Assembly: GCF_000421465.1 (NCBI RefSeq)
Contig: NZ_ATXB01000001.1
Coordinates: 2,511,001-2,575,000, forward strand
DNA: 64,000 nt
Direction: 5' to 3'
DNA from: Methylohalobius crimeensis 10Ki
GTDB lineage: Bacteria > Pseudomonadota > Gammaproteobacteria > Methylococcales > Methylothermaceae
Below are positions 16,980 through 26,647 of the stretch, piece after piece. The position numbers were made by a program, and so were the translations under genes. The notes beneath the pieces were generated by a model, which saw nothing but the letters and a program-made list of their open reading frames with translations, made no database searches and was not told the origin of the DNA. Position 1 is the first letter of the stretch. Every line of letters starts with the position of its first letter.

Positions 16980-19673
16980 TCAGGTTGTATTCGCGCCGGG
17001 TGACATCCTCCGGCAGGCCGCTGTCGGGTGGGTCGTAGGCGGCTTCGAGGTTCGCGGCGTTGTAGTCGAAGCGGTGGTCCGGCCGACCCGGCGGGTTACC
17101 GTCACGAGATTGCCGGCTTCGTCGTAGGCCAATCGGATGACCCGCCTGTCGGGCAGGGTCTGGCCGGTGAGCCGGCCGTGCGCGTCGTAGTCGAAGTCGG
17201 TGGTGCGGCCTTCGGCGTCGGTGATCGTATCGACGTAACCCTCGGGCGTATAGGTGATGTTGGTGATGCGTTGCTGCTCGCCTTCGCCTTCAATCAGGCC
17301 CGTGAGGTTGCCCTGGTCGTTGTATTGGAACTGGCGCACCGTGCCGAGCGGGTCGGTGCTTTGGGTGACCAAGCCTTTGGCGTCGTAGGCCAACGCAAGC
17401 GTGCGCCCAGACGGTGTGGTCAGTTGGGTGAGGTTGCCGCGCTCGTCGTAGGCCAGTGCGGTGGTGTTCCCCAGGCTGTCGGTGGCGGTGACGGGACGGT
17501 TGAAGACCGCTTCGTATTCAAAGCTCCGGGAGCCCCCGCGGACGGTGTCGCTGAAACTCGTAAGGTTGCCGCGCGGATCAAAGGTGGCGTCGAGCACGCT
17601 GCCGTCGGGGAAGGCAGTCTTTGTGGGGTTGCCGTCGGCGTCGCGGTCGATGATGGTGGTCAGCCCGGCTGGGTCTGTGCGCTGAGTGATCCGGCCCAGT
17701 TGGTCGGTCTTAAAGGCCTGCGTTCGGCCTTCGCCATCGGTAAAGCGGCTTTTAACATCGCTCGCCAAAACCGCCGGCGACGGGTTGGCCACCGAGGTGG
17801 TTTCCGGTTTGGCCACCAGCGCCCGGGTCCGGCTGGGGGTGATGGTGCGCTCGGCGCCGTCGGGCAGGCGCGCCATGGTCAGCCTGCCGGTGGCGTCGTA
17901 GCTGTATTCGGTCACCTGACCGCGTTCGTCGGTCTGGGCGGTCAGAAGGTGCTGGCTGTCATAGTTGAACTGTCGGGTGCTGCCGTCGGGGTTGGTGATC
18001 CGGATCAGGTTGCCGTCACCGTCGTGGGCAAACCGGGTGATGCGACCGGCTGGGTCTTCAATTTCGCTCAGGCGATCTCCTATATAGCGCAGCTGGGTGA
18101 CTAGGCCGGCCGGGTCGGTGATCGAAACCAGGTGTTGCTGGCCGTTGTAGGCAAAACTTGTGGTGTTGCCGTTGGAGTCGACCGCCGAGGTTTGAAGCCC
18201 TTCGGCGTTGAAGTGTGTCCGGCTGCCGTCGGGGAAGAAGCGGATGAAGGTGCCGTCCGGCTGGCGCTCGATGGTGGTGAAATCGCCGGCGGGTCCGGAA
18301 AGCCTGGCCGGATCCGTCTGATTAAGAAGTACGCTGACATTATCGGAAGTGAAATTCGAGGTTGCGATATCAGCCCGGCCATCTCCATTGATATCCACCA
18401 CTGCAATGCCGTCAGGAACATGACCATTGCCGATGGGAAAGCGTGACTCCGCCTGGAAGCTTCCATCCCCATTGCCGAGCAGTATACTGATGTCATCGGA
18501 ATTACCATTCGCCCTGATCAAATCCGGTACTCGATCACCGTTAATATCCTCGACCGAGATTCCCAGCGGGCCACCACCGGCATCAATGTTCAACTGTTCC
18601 CGGAATGAGCCATCGCCATTTCCGATAAATACGCTGATATCACCAAATGCGTTATTGGCGGTAACCAGATCCGGAACAGTGTCGCCATTCAAATCCTCGG
18701 CAGCAATTGATATGGGATGGATGCCAGTGACAAAACGGGATTCTTGCTGGAATGTTCCATCCCCGTTGCCTAGTAACACGCTGATGTCGTCCGAAGATGA
18801 ATTCGCCACCGCCAAGTCCACGATGCCATCGCCGTTGAAATCCACGGCGATAATTGAAAACGGTCTGCTGCCCACAGGGAATCTCTGTTCCGCCCCGAAC
18901 GTGCCATTTCCATTCCCCGGCAGGACACTCACATCATCCGCGCTACCATTTGCGGTCGCTAGGTCTGGAATACCATCGCCATTGAAGTCCGCCACAGCGA
19001 CAGCCAACGCTCCTTTCGGAGCAAACTGCGGTTGTTGTTGAAATGTGCCATCACCGTTTCCAAGTAGCACACTTACACCATCGAAGTAGTGGGTGACCAC
19101 AAAATCCAATATGCCATCACCGTTAAGGTCGTGCGCTGTTATGAATTGCGGGCCATTTCCTGCCGCGACGCGCCGTTCCGGCTGAAAACTCCCATCCCCG
19201 TTTCCGAGCAAAATACTGACGTCGTCCGTCTTCCTGTTACTTGTCGCAATATCCGGATGCCCATCGTTGTTGAAATCTCCCCACGTAATGGAGACTGCTG
19301 TGTCACCCACAGGGAAAACTCCGGCGGGAAGAAGCAATTCCCCATTGTTTGCTCCAACCCGAAAACTTCTTAATCCTCCATCCTCGGCTCGCAGCAGGAG
19401 CCCACCGGCAAGTTCAGTATCCACCAGCCGGGCGATGCCGGGAATCTGCCAGCCGGCGCCGATGGGGCTTTGGCGCTGGTTGTTGACCAGCACCTGGCCG
19501 GCAACGCGGCTGCCCACAATCGATTGTGGATAGTGGCTGGTGAGCATCAGTTCATACGGGTAGCGCCCGGTCGGAAGGTCGCGCGCATCGAAGGTGACGG
19601 CGTGGCGCTGAGCGCTTCGCAGCGGCTCGACAAAGGCGCGGAAATCCTGGGCGACGCCGCCGACACGGAGCAA
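16980..19673 (-). CDS. Rhs middle part: FG-GAP propeller and YD repeats
   Basis: An 897-residue frame. Residues about 150-480 hold seven FG-GAP/VCBS repeats, each with a calcium-loop-like D.N.DG..D motif (DFNNDGHPD, DLNGDGILD, DFNGDGIPD and so on) and a DDVSVLLGNGDGTF tail. Seven copies are enough for a complete beta-propeller. YD repeats follow (YDSQHLLTAQTDERGQVTEY, YDATGRLTMARLPDG). The frame is open beyond 19673 upstream to PAWRSLGQ near 19810, so the start at 19673 is arbitrary. The last 30 residues (after NLVTVT) are out of frame because of the break near 17093. Confidence 0.7.
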   Translation of the reverse strand: MLRVGGVAQDFRAFVEPLRSAQRHAVTFDARDLPTGRYPYELMLTSHYPQSIVGSRVAGQVLVNNQRQSPIGAGWQIPGIARLVDTELAGGLLLRAEDGGLRSFRVGANNGELLLPAGVFPVGDTAVSITWGDFNNDGHPDIATSNRKTDDVSILLGNGDGSFQPERRVAAGNGPQFITAHDLNGDGILDFVVTHYFDGVSVLLGNGDGTFQQQPQFAPKGALAVAVADFNGDGIPDLATANGSADDVSVLPGNGNGTFGAEQRFPVGSRPFSIIAVDFNGDGIVDLAVANSSSDDISVLLGNGDGTFQQESRFVTGIHPISIAAEDLNGDTVPDLVTANNAFGDISVFIGNGDGSFREQLNIDAGGGPLGISVEDINGDRVPDLIRANGNSDDISILLGNGDGSFQAESRFPIGNGHVPDGIAVVDINGDGRADIATSNFTSDNVSVLLNQTDPARLSGPAGDFTTIERQPDGTFIRFFPDGSRTHFNAEGLQTSAVDSNGNTTSFAYNGQQHLVSITDPAGLVTQLRYIGDRLSEIEDPAGRITRFAHDGDGNLIRITNPDGSTRQFNYDSQHLLTAQTDERGQVTEYSYDATGRLTMARLPDGAERTITPSRTRALVAKPETTSVANPSPAVLASDVKSRFTDGEGRTQAFKTDQLGRITQRTDPAGLTTIIDRDADGNPTKTAFPDGSVLDATFDPRGNLTSFSDTVRGGSRSFEYEAVFNRPVTATDSLGNTTALAYDERGNLTQLTTPSGRTLALAYDAKGLVTQSTDPLGTVRQFQYNDQGNLTGLIEGEGEQQRITNITYTPEGYVDTITDAEGRTTDFDYDAHGRLTGQTLPDRRVIRLAYDEAGNLVTVTRRVGRTTASTTTPRTSKPPTTHPTAACRRMSPGANTT

Positions 19674-19792
19674 ATCGATACCGAGTGCCTCAGGCGTGGC
19701 CGTAGCCGGGGCCAGCGCGGTCTCGACATTGATGATCGGGTTGGGGTGGGCAGTCGAGGAGCTGTAGGCCAGCTCCAGCCCCGCTGCCTGAC

Positions 19793-22300
19793 CTAGGCTG
19801 CGCCAGGCCGGCAGCCGGTGACGGTCTCGATCCGGCGGCCGTCGGCGCTGACCCGGCCGCGGCCGGTCACGGCGAAGTGGCCGGTCTCGTCCAACGACCA
19901 GATATCGGTCTCGGAGCCGGGTGGCAGGTGGTCGATATTCGGGAAGGTGATCGGCACCGGCTGAGAAAAGCGCGTGCCGGCAGGCTGGAGGGTGACCAGA
20001 AGGCCCGGCTGCAGGGTGTCCGGCAGTTGCTGGGGCGTCCTATCCGTCGGCACCTCGGAGATCGACAGCTGACCGCTGAAGGCGGTCCCGTCGGGGTTTT
20101 GGGCGGTATGGGGCGGAATCGTAACCGAGACGCCGAGGTTGGGATTCTCGACCACGGTGGTCTGGGCCGGATCGACGATCGCGGTGCCGGCCGGATCGAT
20201 GCGCGGAAGGAAGATCGGCCGTTCGAGGGGGTTGAGTGTATCAGGGGTCAGGGTCAGGGTGGTACGAAAACCGGCATAGGCCGAACCGTCCGGGGCGGGC
20301 TCGGCGGAGGTGGCATCCACGATCAACGCCGCCTCAGTGCCCTCGATGCCGCGCAGGGTGAAGGCGCCGCCGGCGTCGGTGGTGGTTTCAAGATCGCTGC
20401 CCAGAATCCCGACTGTCGCCCCCACGACCGGGACTTCAGGCACATCGGGTGCGATATGGGCATCCATGAGACGCCCCTGGAGAGCGGTTTCACCGCCAGA
20501 GCCGGTGCCGTTTATTTCAACCGCCGGGCTGGCGTTGCCGGCGCGATCTTGCAGGGTGAGCCGCAAGGGGTCGGAGCTTTCCCAAGCGATTTCGGCGCTA
20601 AAACTCCCGTCGGCGCCGGCGGTGACGGTCACGGTCTTGCCGCTGCGGGTGTTGGTGATCTCGACTTCACTGCCGGGCTCGACGCTGCCGGCATCGCCGG
20701 TCACCCGGACCTGGCCGGTCCCGGCCGGGGTCACGCTGATGCGCGCGCGGTCGGGCACCTCCGGCGGCACCGTGTCGAGGACGACGGTGCGCTCGATCGC
20801 CCCGACGTTGCCGGCCGGATCCCGAGCCTTGAGGCGGATCCGGTTGTCGCCTTCCTCGAGGAAGAGAGTCTTCTGAAAGCGAAGATCGTCGCCAACCTCT
20901 AGCGGCACGCCATTGACCGTGAGCGACGCCGCCTCGCTGAGGGTGCCGATCAGTTCGATCTGCGTTGTGTTGGTGGGGTGGCCTTTGGGCGGCTGGTCGA
21001 TCGTGATCGCAGGGGGGATGGAATCGAGTTCGAACACGACCGCCTCGGACGCAAAGCGGGTGCCGGCGGCGTTGACGACGGCGGCCACGATCTCGTTGGC
21101 GCCCTGGGACAATTCGTCGAGCGGAAAGCATAGGAAGGCGGCTTCGGCGAGATTCTGGCAGTCGGCCGCTACCTCCACCGTGTTGGCGGTCAGGACAATG
21201 CGCTCGGGCGCGACTTGAAGCCCTTGCACGGTCAGTTCGACCGGGGGCGGGTTTTGGTTGGTGAGAGCGCCGCCTTGGGGGGCGGTGACGACCACGCGAA
21301 CGGCCGGTCCCGGATCCCGGGCTAGATCGGCCAGAAGACGCCGGCGGCCGCGGTCCGGAGCAAATTCCGGAGCGTCCAGCAGAGTGCCGTCCAGGGCATA
21401 GTGGCGCAGCCGCTTAGGACCTGCCAGCCAGACAGTGCCGTCGCCCGGGTCGGCCACCAGCGCGCGCACCGGGGCGGGAACCTTGGGCGGGCGCAGGCTG
21501 AGATCAACCCGGCCTTCGAGGTCGAGGTGGTGGAGGGACGCCGGGGTCGCCAACCAAGCGCCGCCCTGGCCGTCGGCGGCAAGGTGGTCGACCCGGCGCG
21601 GGGCAGTCGCCTCGAAGACGCGCTCGCCGGCGCTATCGTAACGCTGCACGCGCCCACCGCCGGCGACCCAGAGGGCGTCGTGAAAACGGTCGAAGGCGAT
21701 CGCGCCGATCCGGCCCGGACCCGGGTCCGACACGGCGATCGGAGGGGTCTGAGTGCCGTCGGGGGCAAAGGCGAACAGGGCATCGCGCGTGGCCAGCCAT
21801 AACCGCGAGCGCGCCTCGTCCAGCGCCATCCCGACAAGGCGCGCGCCGGGGGGAAGATCGAACGCGTCCTGGAAGGTTCCATCTGTAGCAAACCGCTGCA
21901 GCGTCCAGGCCGTCCCCAGCCAGACAGTGCCGGAAGGCGCATCCACTACCAGTTCGGCCGAAGGACCGGGCGGGGCCGGCAGCACCGCCGCCGAGCGCAT
22001 CTGACCGGCCAGATCGAAAGTGAGCAGCTCGTCCCCCGACAGCACCCACACCAGGCTTCGATCGCGATCGAAGGCCACCGCTCGGGCCGGCCGGTCGGTG
22101 GGAAGCTCGATCCGGACCTCGCCTTCGCCATCGAGCGCCACCACCCCGCCCGATTCGGCGATCCACAAAAGGTCCGATCCCGCCGGCGGCGGGCCTTCGG
22201 CCTTCACCGCGAGCAGGAAGAACCCGCTCAAAGCGACCAGCACCGCCGCCAGAACCCACTGCAACAAACGACCATGGGCCAGCCAATCCCAACGCCTCAT
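19793..22300 (-). CDS. Rhs N-terminal part: membrane anchor, propeller and Ig-like domains
   Basis: An 835-residue frame. A single N-terminal membrane helix (LLQWVLAAVLVALSGFFLLA) anchors or exports it. Residues about 40-320 form NHL-like propeller repeats (LWIAESGGVVALDGEGEV, DGTVWLAGPKRLRHYALDGT). Then come Ig/cadherin-like domains (SIPPAITIDQPPKG, NRIRLKARDPAGNVG, DTVPPEVPDRARIS), and a carboxypeptidase-regulatory-like domain near 610-680 (VVGATVGILG, TTDAGGAFTLRGIEGTEAAL). The tail (DIWSLDETGHFAVTGRG) matches the end of the TcaC/Rhs-type pre-YD region. It ends six residues after the point where the YD part should begin, so I read it as the 5' piece of the broken gene rather than a separate protein. 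Confidence 0.72.
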   Translation of the reverse strand: MRRWDWLAHGRLLQWVLAAVLVALSGFFLLAVKAEGPPPAGSDLLWIAESGGVVALDGEGEVRIELPTDRPARAVAFDRDRSLVWVLSGDELLTFDLAGQMRSAAVLPAPPGPSAELVVDAPSGTVWLGTAWTLQRFATDGTFQDAFDLPPGARLVGMALDEARSRLWLATRDALFAFAPDGTQTPPIAVSDPGPGRIGAIAFDRFHDALWVAGGGRVQRYDSAGERVFEATAPRRVDHLAADGQGGAWLATPASLHHLDLEGRVDLSLRPPKVPAPVRALVADPGDGTVWLAGPKRLRHYALDGTLLDAPEFAPDRGRRRLLADLARDPGPAVRVVVTAPQGGALTNQNPPPVELTVQGLQVAPERIVLTANTVEVAADCQNLAEAAFLCFPLDELSQGANEIVAAVVNAAGTRFASEAVVFELDSIPPAITIDQPPKGHPTNTTQIELIGTLSEAASLTVNGVPLEVGDDLRFQKTLFLEEGDNRIRLKARDPAGNVGAIERTVVLDTVPPEVPDRARISVTPAGTGQVRVTGDAGSVEPGSEVEITNTRSGKTVTVTAGADGSFSAEIAWESSDPLRLTLQDRAGNASPAVEINGTGSGGETALQGRLMDAHIAPDVPEVPVVGATVGILGSDLETTTDAGGAFTLRGIEGTEAALIVDATSAEPAPDGSAYAGFRTTLTLTPDTLNPLERPIFLPRIDPAGTAIVDPAQTTVVENPNLGVSVTIPPHTAQNPDGTAFSGQLSISEVPTDRTPQQLPDTLQPGLLVTLQPAGTRFSQPVPITFPNIDHLPPGSETDIWSLDETGHFAVTGRGRVSADGRRIETVTGCRPGAA

Positions 22301-22639
22301 GGTTTTCTCCCTTGCGATCAGATCTTAGAGCTATCTCTCCAAGTATGGCCCACGACCGCAGTGGGGGTTTGTGACGATTGGCTAACAAATCAATACATTG
22401 CGCACCAGGTCACAAAATTTTTGCAGGTCAGGCGAACCGGTGCCGCTTTCCTGTCTACGCCGCCGGAAGAACGATACTCACATGCCCTTACCGCCGACCG
22501 GCGATCCCGACGACCCGGACAGCTTATCCAATTTACTGCGCTTTTCGGGCTGGTTCACGGTGCGGAACTACCCCAGGTGCCCGGTCGAGGAAGGTACCGT
22601 GGATCGTATCGACCTCGGCCGGCAGGCGCCCATCCTCGC
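22301..22639. other. Intergenic stretch upstream of the Rhs gene
   Basis: 339 bases between the Rhs start and the end of the multicopper oxidase gene. A plus-strand ATG frame of 53 codons (22482-22643) reads MPLPPTGDPDDPDSLSNLLR and ends RQAPILA. It lacks a ribosome site and overlaps the oxidase stop, so it may be only the tail of a lost gene. No promoter or repeat is evident. Confidence 0.35.
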
Positions 22640-24457
22640 CTAAACCACCTTGAAGTTCCGCATCATCTCGGCGTCTTCGTGCTCGAGATTATGGCAGTGG
22701 TAGACGAACAAGCCCTTGTAATCGCTGAAAGGCTTGATCAAGGTAATCCGTTCTCCGGGCATCACCAGCACCGTGTCCTGGAATCCCTCGTCCACGAAAC
22801 CGTCCTTGACCGTTTCGTAACCTTCTCCGCCGTGCATGGCGCCGGCTTCCGGAGACGTGCGTTTGACGATCTGGAAGTATTCGCCGTGAAGATGAATGGG
22901 ATGCTGCATCGCCATCATCATGGCCATGCCCATACCCCCCATGCCGCCGCCCATCATCCCGCCGCGGCCTTGGTGCCCGCTTTCCTCCATCGCCATCTCT
23001 TCATGATCACCTTCTCCGCCGTGCCCGGTGTCCTCCGCCATGGCCATTCCTTCCTCACCGTGGGCGTGGAAGATTTCCATCAACTGCTTGGTGTTGACGG
23101 GCATGGTTTCGATGGGGAGCGCTTCGAGCATCTCGAAAGACCTGCCGTTGAGGGTAAATTGGCGCCCTCGATTGCCGATGGCGATGGGACGCGGATCGTC
23201 GGGATTCATCGTTTCCTCGACCCGATAATGGGGTAGGCTGCGCAGTCGATCGGGCAATTCCAAATTGTCCTTGGCTTTGCGGGTGACCTGAAAGCGGGCC
23301 ACGGTGAAGCGGCTGCCCTGGGGAATATGCCGGGCGAGCAGCGCCATCGGCCCCATACCCCCCATACGGCCCATGCCGCCGCGCATTCCCATGCCCATGC
23401 CGCCACGGCCACCCATCATCCCCATGGCTTTCATCATGCCGTCGACGTCGCCCCAGTGTCTTTCGTAAGGAGGCGGCATGGCGCCGTGGTATTCCAGGCT
23501 TTCCAATACCACTTCGCGGCCTTGGGAGCGGCTGAAATCTTTCCACAACTCGTAACGCTCCCCCGGACCGACCATCAGATAAGGACGGGTCACCGGCCGT
23601 TCCAGCAGGCCGCCGTCGGTGCCGATCACGGTCACCGGCTCGCCATCGCTCCAAGCCAGTTTGTAGAGACGGGAATTGGAACCGTTCAGAATGCGGAAGC
23701 GATAGGCCCTACTCGCCACATCCACGCTGAAATCGGGCTTGCCGTTGACCAGGATGCGCTCGCCCAAAAAGCCGAGCATGGCAATCGGCCCCCGGCGGTT
23801 GTACATCAGCTGATTGTTATCGTCGAAGGTCCGATCTTGAATGACCAGAGGCAAATCGTATTCTCCGCGCGGCAAGGGGAGATTTTGCTCTTCCTCGTCT
23901 TCCACGATCAGCAATCCGGCCAGACCGGCATAGGCCTGAGCGCCCGTGTTCCCATGGGCATGAGGGTGGTACCAATTGGTGCAGGCACGGTTTTTGACCT
24001 CGAACTCATAGACGTAGGTCTCGCCCGGTTGGATAGCGTAGCTGGGATGGCCGTCCACCTCGAAGGGCGAATGCATACCATGCCAATGGGTGATGTGCAT
24101 TTGAGGGAGGCGATTATGGAGACGAATCCGCACTTTTTGCCCCGTTTTGTATTTAAGAATTGGACCCAGGTAGGTATCGGGCAGAGGCACCACCGCTCCC
24201 GGATCGCCCCGGACCACCTTGGCCTCGTACTTCCACACCCGGGTGGGGACCCCCGGAAGAATCGGTACTTGCGTAATGCCGGCCACCATATCGATTTCCA
24301 CATCCGGTGAGAAGCCCTTCGTGGCGGAACGGGCCTCGCCCTCAAAGGCGTCCTTTTTGAGCACGATGGGGAAAGCCGGCGAGGTCGCCAGCGCGGCGGC
24401 GCCTACTCCAGCGATTCTGATGAGTTGCCGCCGCTTCCGATCAATTTTGTCAGTCAT
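22640..24457 (-). CDS. Multicopper oxidase (CueO/CopA-like) with Met/Gly- and His-rich insertions
   Basis: A 605-residue periplasmic copper oxidase, likely cuprous-ion oxidation or copper tolerance. A twin-arginine signal (KRRQLIRIAGVGAAALATSP) implies Tat export. All four copper motifs are present: HWHGMH (about 124-129), WYHPHAHG (161-168), HPIHLHG (518-524) and HCHNLEHEDAEMM (585-597). Between them lie a Gly/Met-rich run (MMGGRGGMGMGMRGGMGRMG) and a second acidic, His/Met-rich insertion (HGGEGDHEEMAMEESGHQG then MMGGGMGGMGMAMMMAMQ), in places where CueO has its methionine-rich copper-binding segment. The start is the ATG at 24455-24457, with GAGAGGAGA about 7 bases upstream; a TTG six codons earlier is inside that ribosome site. 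Confidence 0.9.
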   Translation of the reverse strand: MTDKIDRKRRQLIRIAGVGAAALATSPAFPIVLKKDAFEGEARSATKGFSPDVEIDMVAGITQVPILPGVPTRVWKYEAKVVRGDPGAVVPLPDTYLGPILKYKTGQKVRIRLHNRLPQMHITHWHGMHSPFEVDGHPSYAIQPGETYVYEFEVKNRACTNWYHPHAHGNTGAQAYAGLAGLLIVEDEEEQNLPLPRGEYDLPLVIQDRTFDDNNQLMYNRRGPIAMLGFLGERILVNGKPDFSVDVASRAYRFRILNGSNSRLYKLAWSDGEPVTVIGTDGGLLERPVTRPYLMVGPGERYELWKDFSRSQGREVVLESLEYHGAMPPPYERHWGDVDGMMKAMGMMGGRGGMGMGMRGGMGRMGGMGPMALLARHIPQGSRFTVARFQVTRKAKDNLELPDRLRSLPHYRVEETMNPDDPRPIAIGNRGRQFTLNGRSFEMLEALPIETMPVNTKQLMEIFHAHGEEGMAMAEDTGHGGEGDHEEMAMEESGHQGRGGMMGGGMGGMGMAMMMAMQHPIHLHGEYFQIVKRTSPEAGAMHGGEGYETVKDGFVDEGFQDTVLVMPGERITLIKPFSDYKGLFVYHCHNLEHEDAEMMRNFKVV

Positions 24458-24572
24458 GATAAATCTCCTCTCCAACCGAAAATGTCAATTTACAATTAGA
24501 GCATTCTAATATAATTCCGCACCCGCTTGACAGATGGTTCATGCCGCCCTACCCCCCTGTACACCTTGGGAA

Positions 24573-26222
24573 TCATTTCCGGTCCCACCAGCGGCGGCAG
24601 GTTTCGATCAAGGCGGCGGTGGAGGCGTCGTGATCGCCTGTCCTCCCCTCTTCCAGCTCGGGCAGAATCGCCTGGGCCAATTGCTTGCCCAACTCCACGC
24701 CCATCTGATCGAAGGAATTGACATTCCAGATCGTTCCCTGGACGAATACCTTGTGCTCGTACAAGGCGATCAGACGTCCTAGAATTTTGGGCGTCAGGCG
24801 CTTGAATAAAAACATATTGGAAGGACGGTTGCCGGGAAAGGTCTTGGCCGCCGCCAATGCGGCCAGCTTGTCCTCGGGCAAATCCAGATCGACCAGTTCA
24901 TCGCGCGCCTCGGCTTCGGTCTTCCCCTTCATCAACGCTTCCGCCTGAGCCAGGCAATTGGCCAGCAGGATGGCGTGATGCTCGCCCAATTCATGCTGGC
25001 TCTCGGCGGCCACCAGAAAATCGCAAGGGACCAGGTGGGTGCCCTGGTGGAGCAATTGAAAAAAGGAATGTTGGCCGTTGGTGCCCGGCTGCCCCCAAAC
25101 GAGGGGGCCGGTGGTATAGTCCACCGGTTTTCCGGTCAGATCCACGCGCTTGCCGTTGCTTTCCATGTCCAGTTGCTGAAGATGGTCGGGAAAATGGCGC
25201 AAATACTGATCGTAAGGCAGCACGGCGTGGGATTCGGCACCCAGGAAATTGGCGTACCACACGCCCAAAAGCCCCATGATCACCGGAATGTTGCGGGAAA
25301 ACGGCGTGCTCCGAAAATGCTGGTCCACCTCAAAGGCGCCTTGCAAAAGTTCCTCGAAGCGACCCATGCCCACCGCCAAGGCGATGGAGAGCCCCACCGC
25401 CGACCAAAGGGAATAGCGTCCCCCCACCCAATCCCAGAATTCGAAGATATTTTCCGGATCGATCCCGAACGCTTGCACCGCATTATGATTGGTGGAAATG
25501 GCCGCGAAATGCCGGGCCACCGCCGCGGAGTCGCCACCGGCGCCCGCGATCAGCCAATCCCGGGCGGAACGCGCATTGGTCATGGTTTCCTGGGTGGTGA
25601 AGGTCTTGGAAGCCACCAGGAACAAAGTCGTTTCTTGATTCAAATTCCGCAAGGTTTCCAGCAGATCGGTCTCGTCCACATTGGACACGAAATGAACCCG
25701 AAGATCCTGCTTTTGATATGGAGTCAGGGCGGCAGTGACCATACGCGGCCCCAGATCGGAACCGCCGATGCCCAAATTGACCACGTCGCTGATCGGCTTG
25801 CCGCTGAAACCGCGCCACTGGCCGCTGTGAACCTGGTCGGTAAAGCGGCGCATTTTGTCCAACACCCGACGGACATCGGGCATGACGTCATATCCGCCTA
25901 CCTCGATCGAGCGTTCGGAACGATTGCGCAGCGCCACGTGCAACACCGCCCGGTCTTCCGAGAGATTGATTGACTCGCCGTTGAACATGGACTCGATGCG
26001 CGCCGCCAAACCGGACTGCTCGGCCAATTGGAACAAGAGCCCCAAGGTTTTGTCGGTGATGCGGTTTTTGGAAAAATCAAAGAAGATCTCCCCCCAGTCA
26101 AGGGAGAAACGCTGGCATCGCTGCGGATCGCTCGCGAACCAGTCGCGCAAATGGGCCGTAGCGATTTCACGGCGATGCTCGGCCAAAGCTTTCCAGGCGG
26201 GCAGAATGGTCGGGTTGGTCAT
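24573..26222 (-). CDS. pgi: Glucose-6-phosphate isomerase
   Basis: Pgi interconverts glucose-6-phosphate and fructose-6-phosphate. At 549 residues (start [16 protein letters not shown]) it equals E. coli Pgi in length. Signatures seen: [25 protein letters not shown], the family pattern [32 protein letters not shown] and the C-terminal [13 protein letters not shown]. An upstream TTG would add 20 residues without homology, so the ATG at 26220-26222 with GGAGAG 10-11 bases upstream is preferred. It stands alone, between the multicopper oxidase and a 281-base gap before a small frame and rsmI. Confidence 0.96.
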   Translation of the reverse strand: MTNPTILPAWKALAEHRREIATAHLRDWFASDPQRCQRFSLDWGEIFFDFSKNRITDKTLGLLFQLAEQSGLAARIESMFNGESINLSEDRAVLHVALRNRSERSIEVGGYDVMPDVRRVLDKMRRFTDQVHSGQWRGFSGKPISDVVNLGIGGSDLGPRMVTAALTPYQKQDLRVHFVSNVDETDLLETLRNLNQETTLFLVASKTFTTQETMTNARSARDWLIAGAGGDSAAVARHFAAISTNHNAVQAFGIDPENIFEFWDWVGGRYSLWSAVGLSIALAVGMGRFEELLQGAFEVDQHFRSTPFSRNIPVIMGLLGVWYANFLGAESHAVLPYDQYLRHFPDHLQQLDMESNGKRVDLTGKPVDYTTGPLVWGQPGTNGQHSFFQLLHQGTHLVPCDFLVAAESQHELGEHHAILLANCLAQAEALMKGKTEAEARDELVDLDLPEDKLAALAAAKTFPGNRPSNMFLFKRLTPKILGRLIALYEHKVFVQGTIWNVNSFDQMGVELGKQLAQAILPELEEGRTGDHDASTAALIETCRRWWDRK

Positions 26223-26503
26223 GGGAACGATACTCTCCAGTGCTCTGTAACTGGGAACAATGGTAAACCAAGGTCGGTCCAAGGGAAACGTAAGGGAAAG
26301 CGTTTTTCATCCCCTTGTCACAAAGGATCGGTAAATTGACTCGAACAGAATGATCGGTGACAATTTCCCATCGATTTCGTCAATTTTTTTTACATCCGAA
26401 CGGTCCTGGCAATCTAGGTCTTTGAATCTTCATCTAAACTTTTTTTGGCGCAAAACCTGCTTATTCCGTGATAGGCATCACAGTCTGCAATGAGGCTCCT
26501 CCG

Positions 26504-26638
26504 ATGAAACGCATTTCAGGTTATTTAACGATCGGTAAACTTCTGTTGGGAATCTACTGGCTGGTACTGCGCCAACGGTGTTATTTGGGATATCGTAAAC
26601 TCACCCATCGGCTGGGAGGGCGTACCGTCGCCGCCTAA
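26504..26638 (+). CDS. Possible 44-residue small protein upstream of rsmI
   Basis: An ATG frame reading MKRISGYLTIGKLLLGIYWL, then VLRQRCYLGYRKLTH and ending VAA. It has one hydrophobic stretch flanked by basic residues and a Tyr/Arg-rich tail. It ends nine bases before the rsmI start, so the two could be coupled. The upstream sequence (GAGGCTCCTCCG) is a poor ribosome site. The 280 bases before it, back to pgi, contain only T-rich tracts and no other gene. It is not recognised and could be chance. Confidence 0.35.
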   Translation: MKRISGYLTIGKLLLGIYWLVLRQRCYLGYRKLTHRLGGRTVAA

Positions 26639-26647
26639 TCCGAATTG

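Larger units (their letters stand above)
15214..22300 (-). pseudogene. Giant Rhs/YD-repeat toxin gene, broken at two points
   Basis: Three consecutive minus-strand frames read as one protein of roughly 2,350 residues: membrane anchor, beta-propeller, Ig-like domains, seven FG-GAP repeats, YD repeats, Rhs core and a variable tip. Break 1 (about 19810-19820): the first frame ends just after RRIETVTG, and the next frame enters directly at PAWRSLGQAAGLELAYSS, with the short segment that normally sits between them apparently missing. Break 2 (near 17093): one base is lost in an ACCCGCCGGG context, after YDEAGNLVTVT; restoring it gives a continuous YD-repeat frame (RFDYNAANLEAAYD). Whether these are true mutations or assembly errors cannot be decided from sequence alone. 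Confidence 0.75.

Noticed and set aside
22482-22643. 53-codon plus-strand gene
   Set aside because: No ribosome site, overlaps the oxidase stop, no recognisable family; kept only as a note in the intergenic entry.
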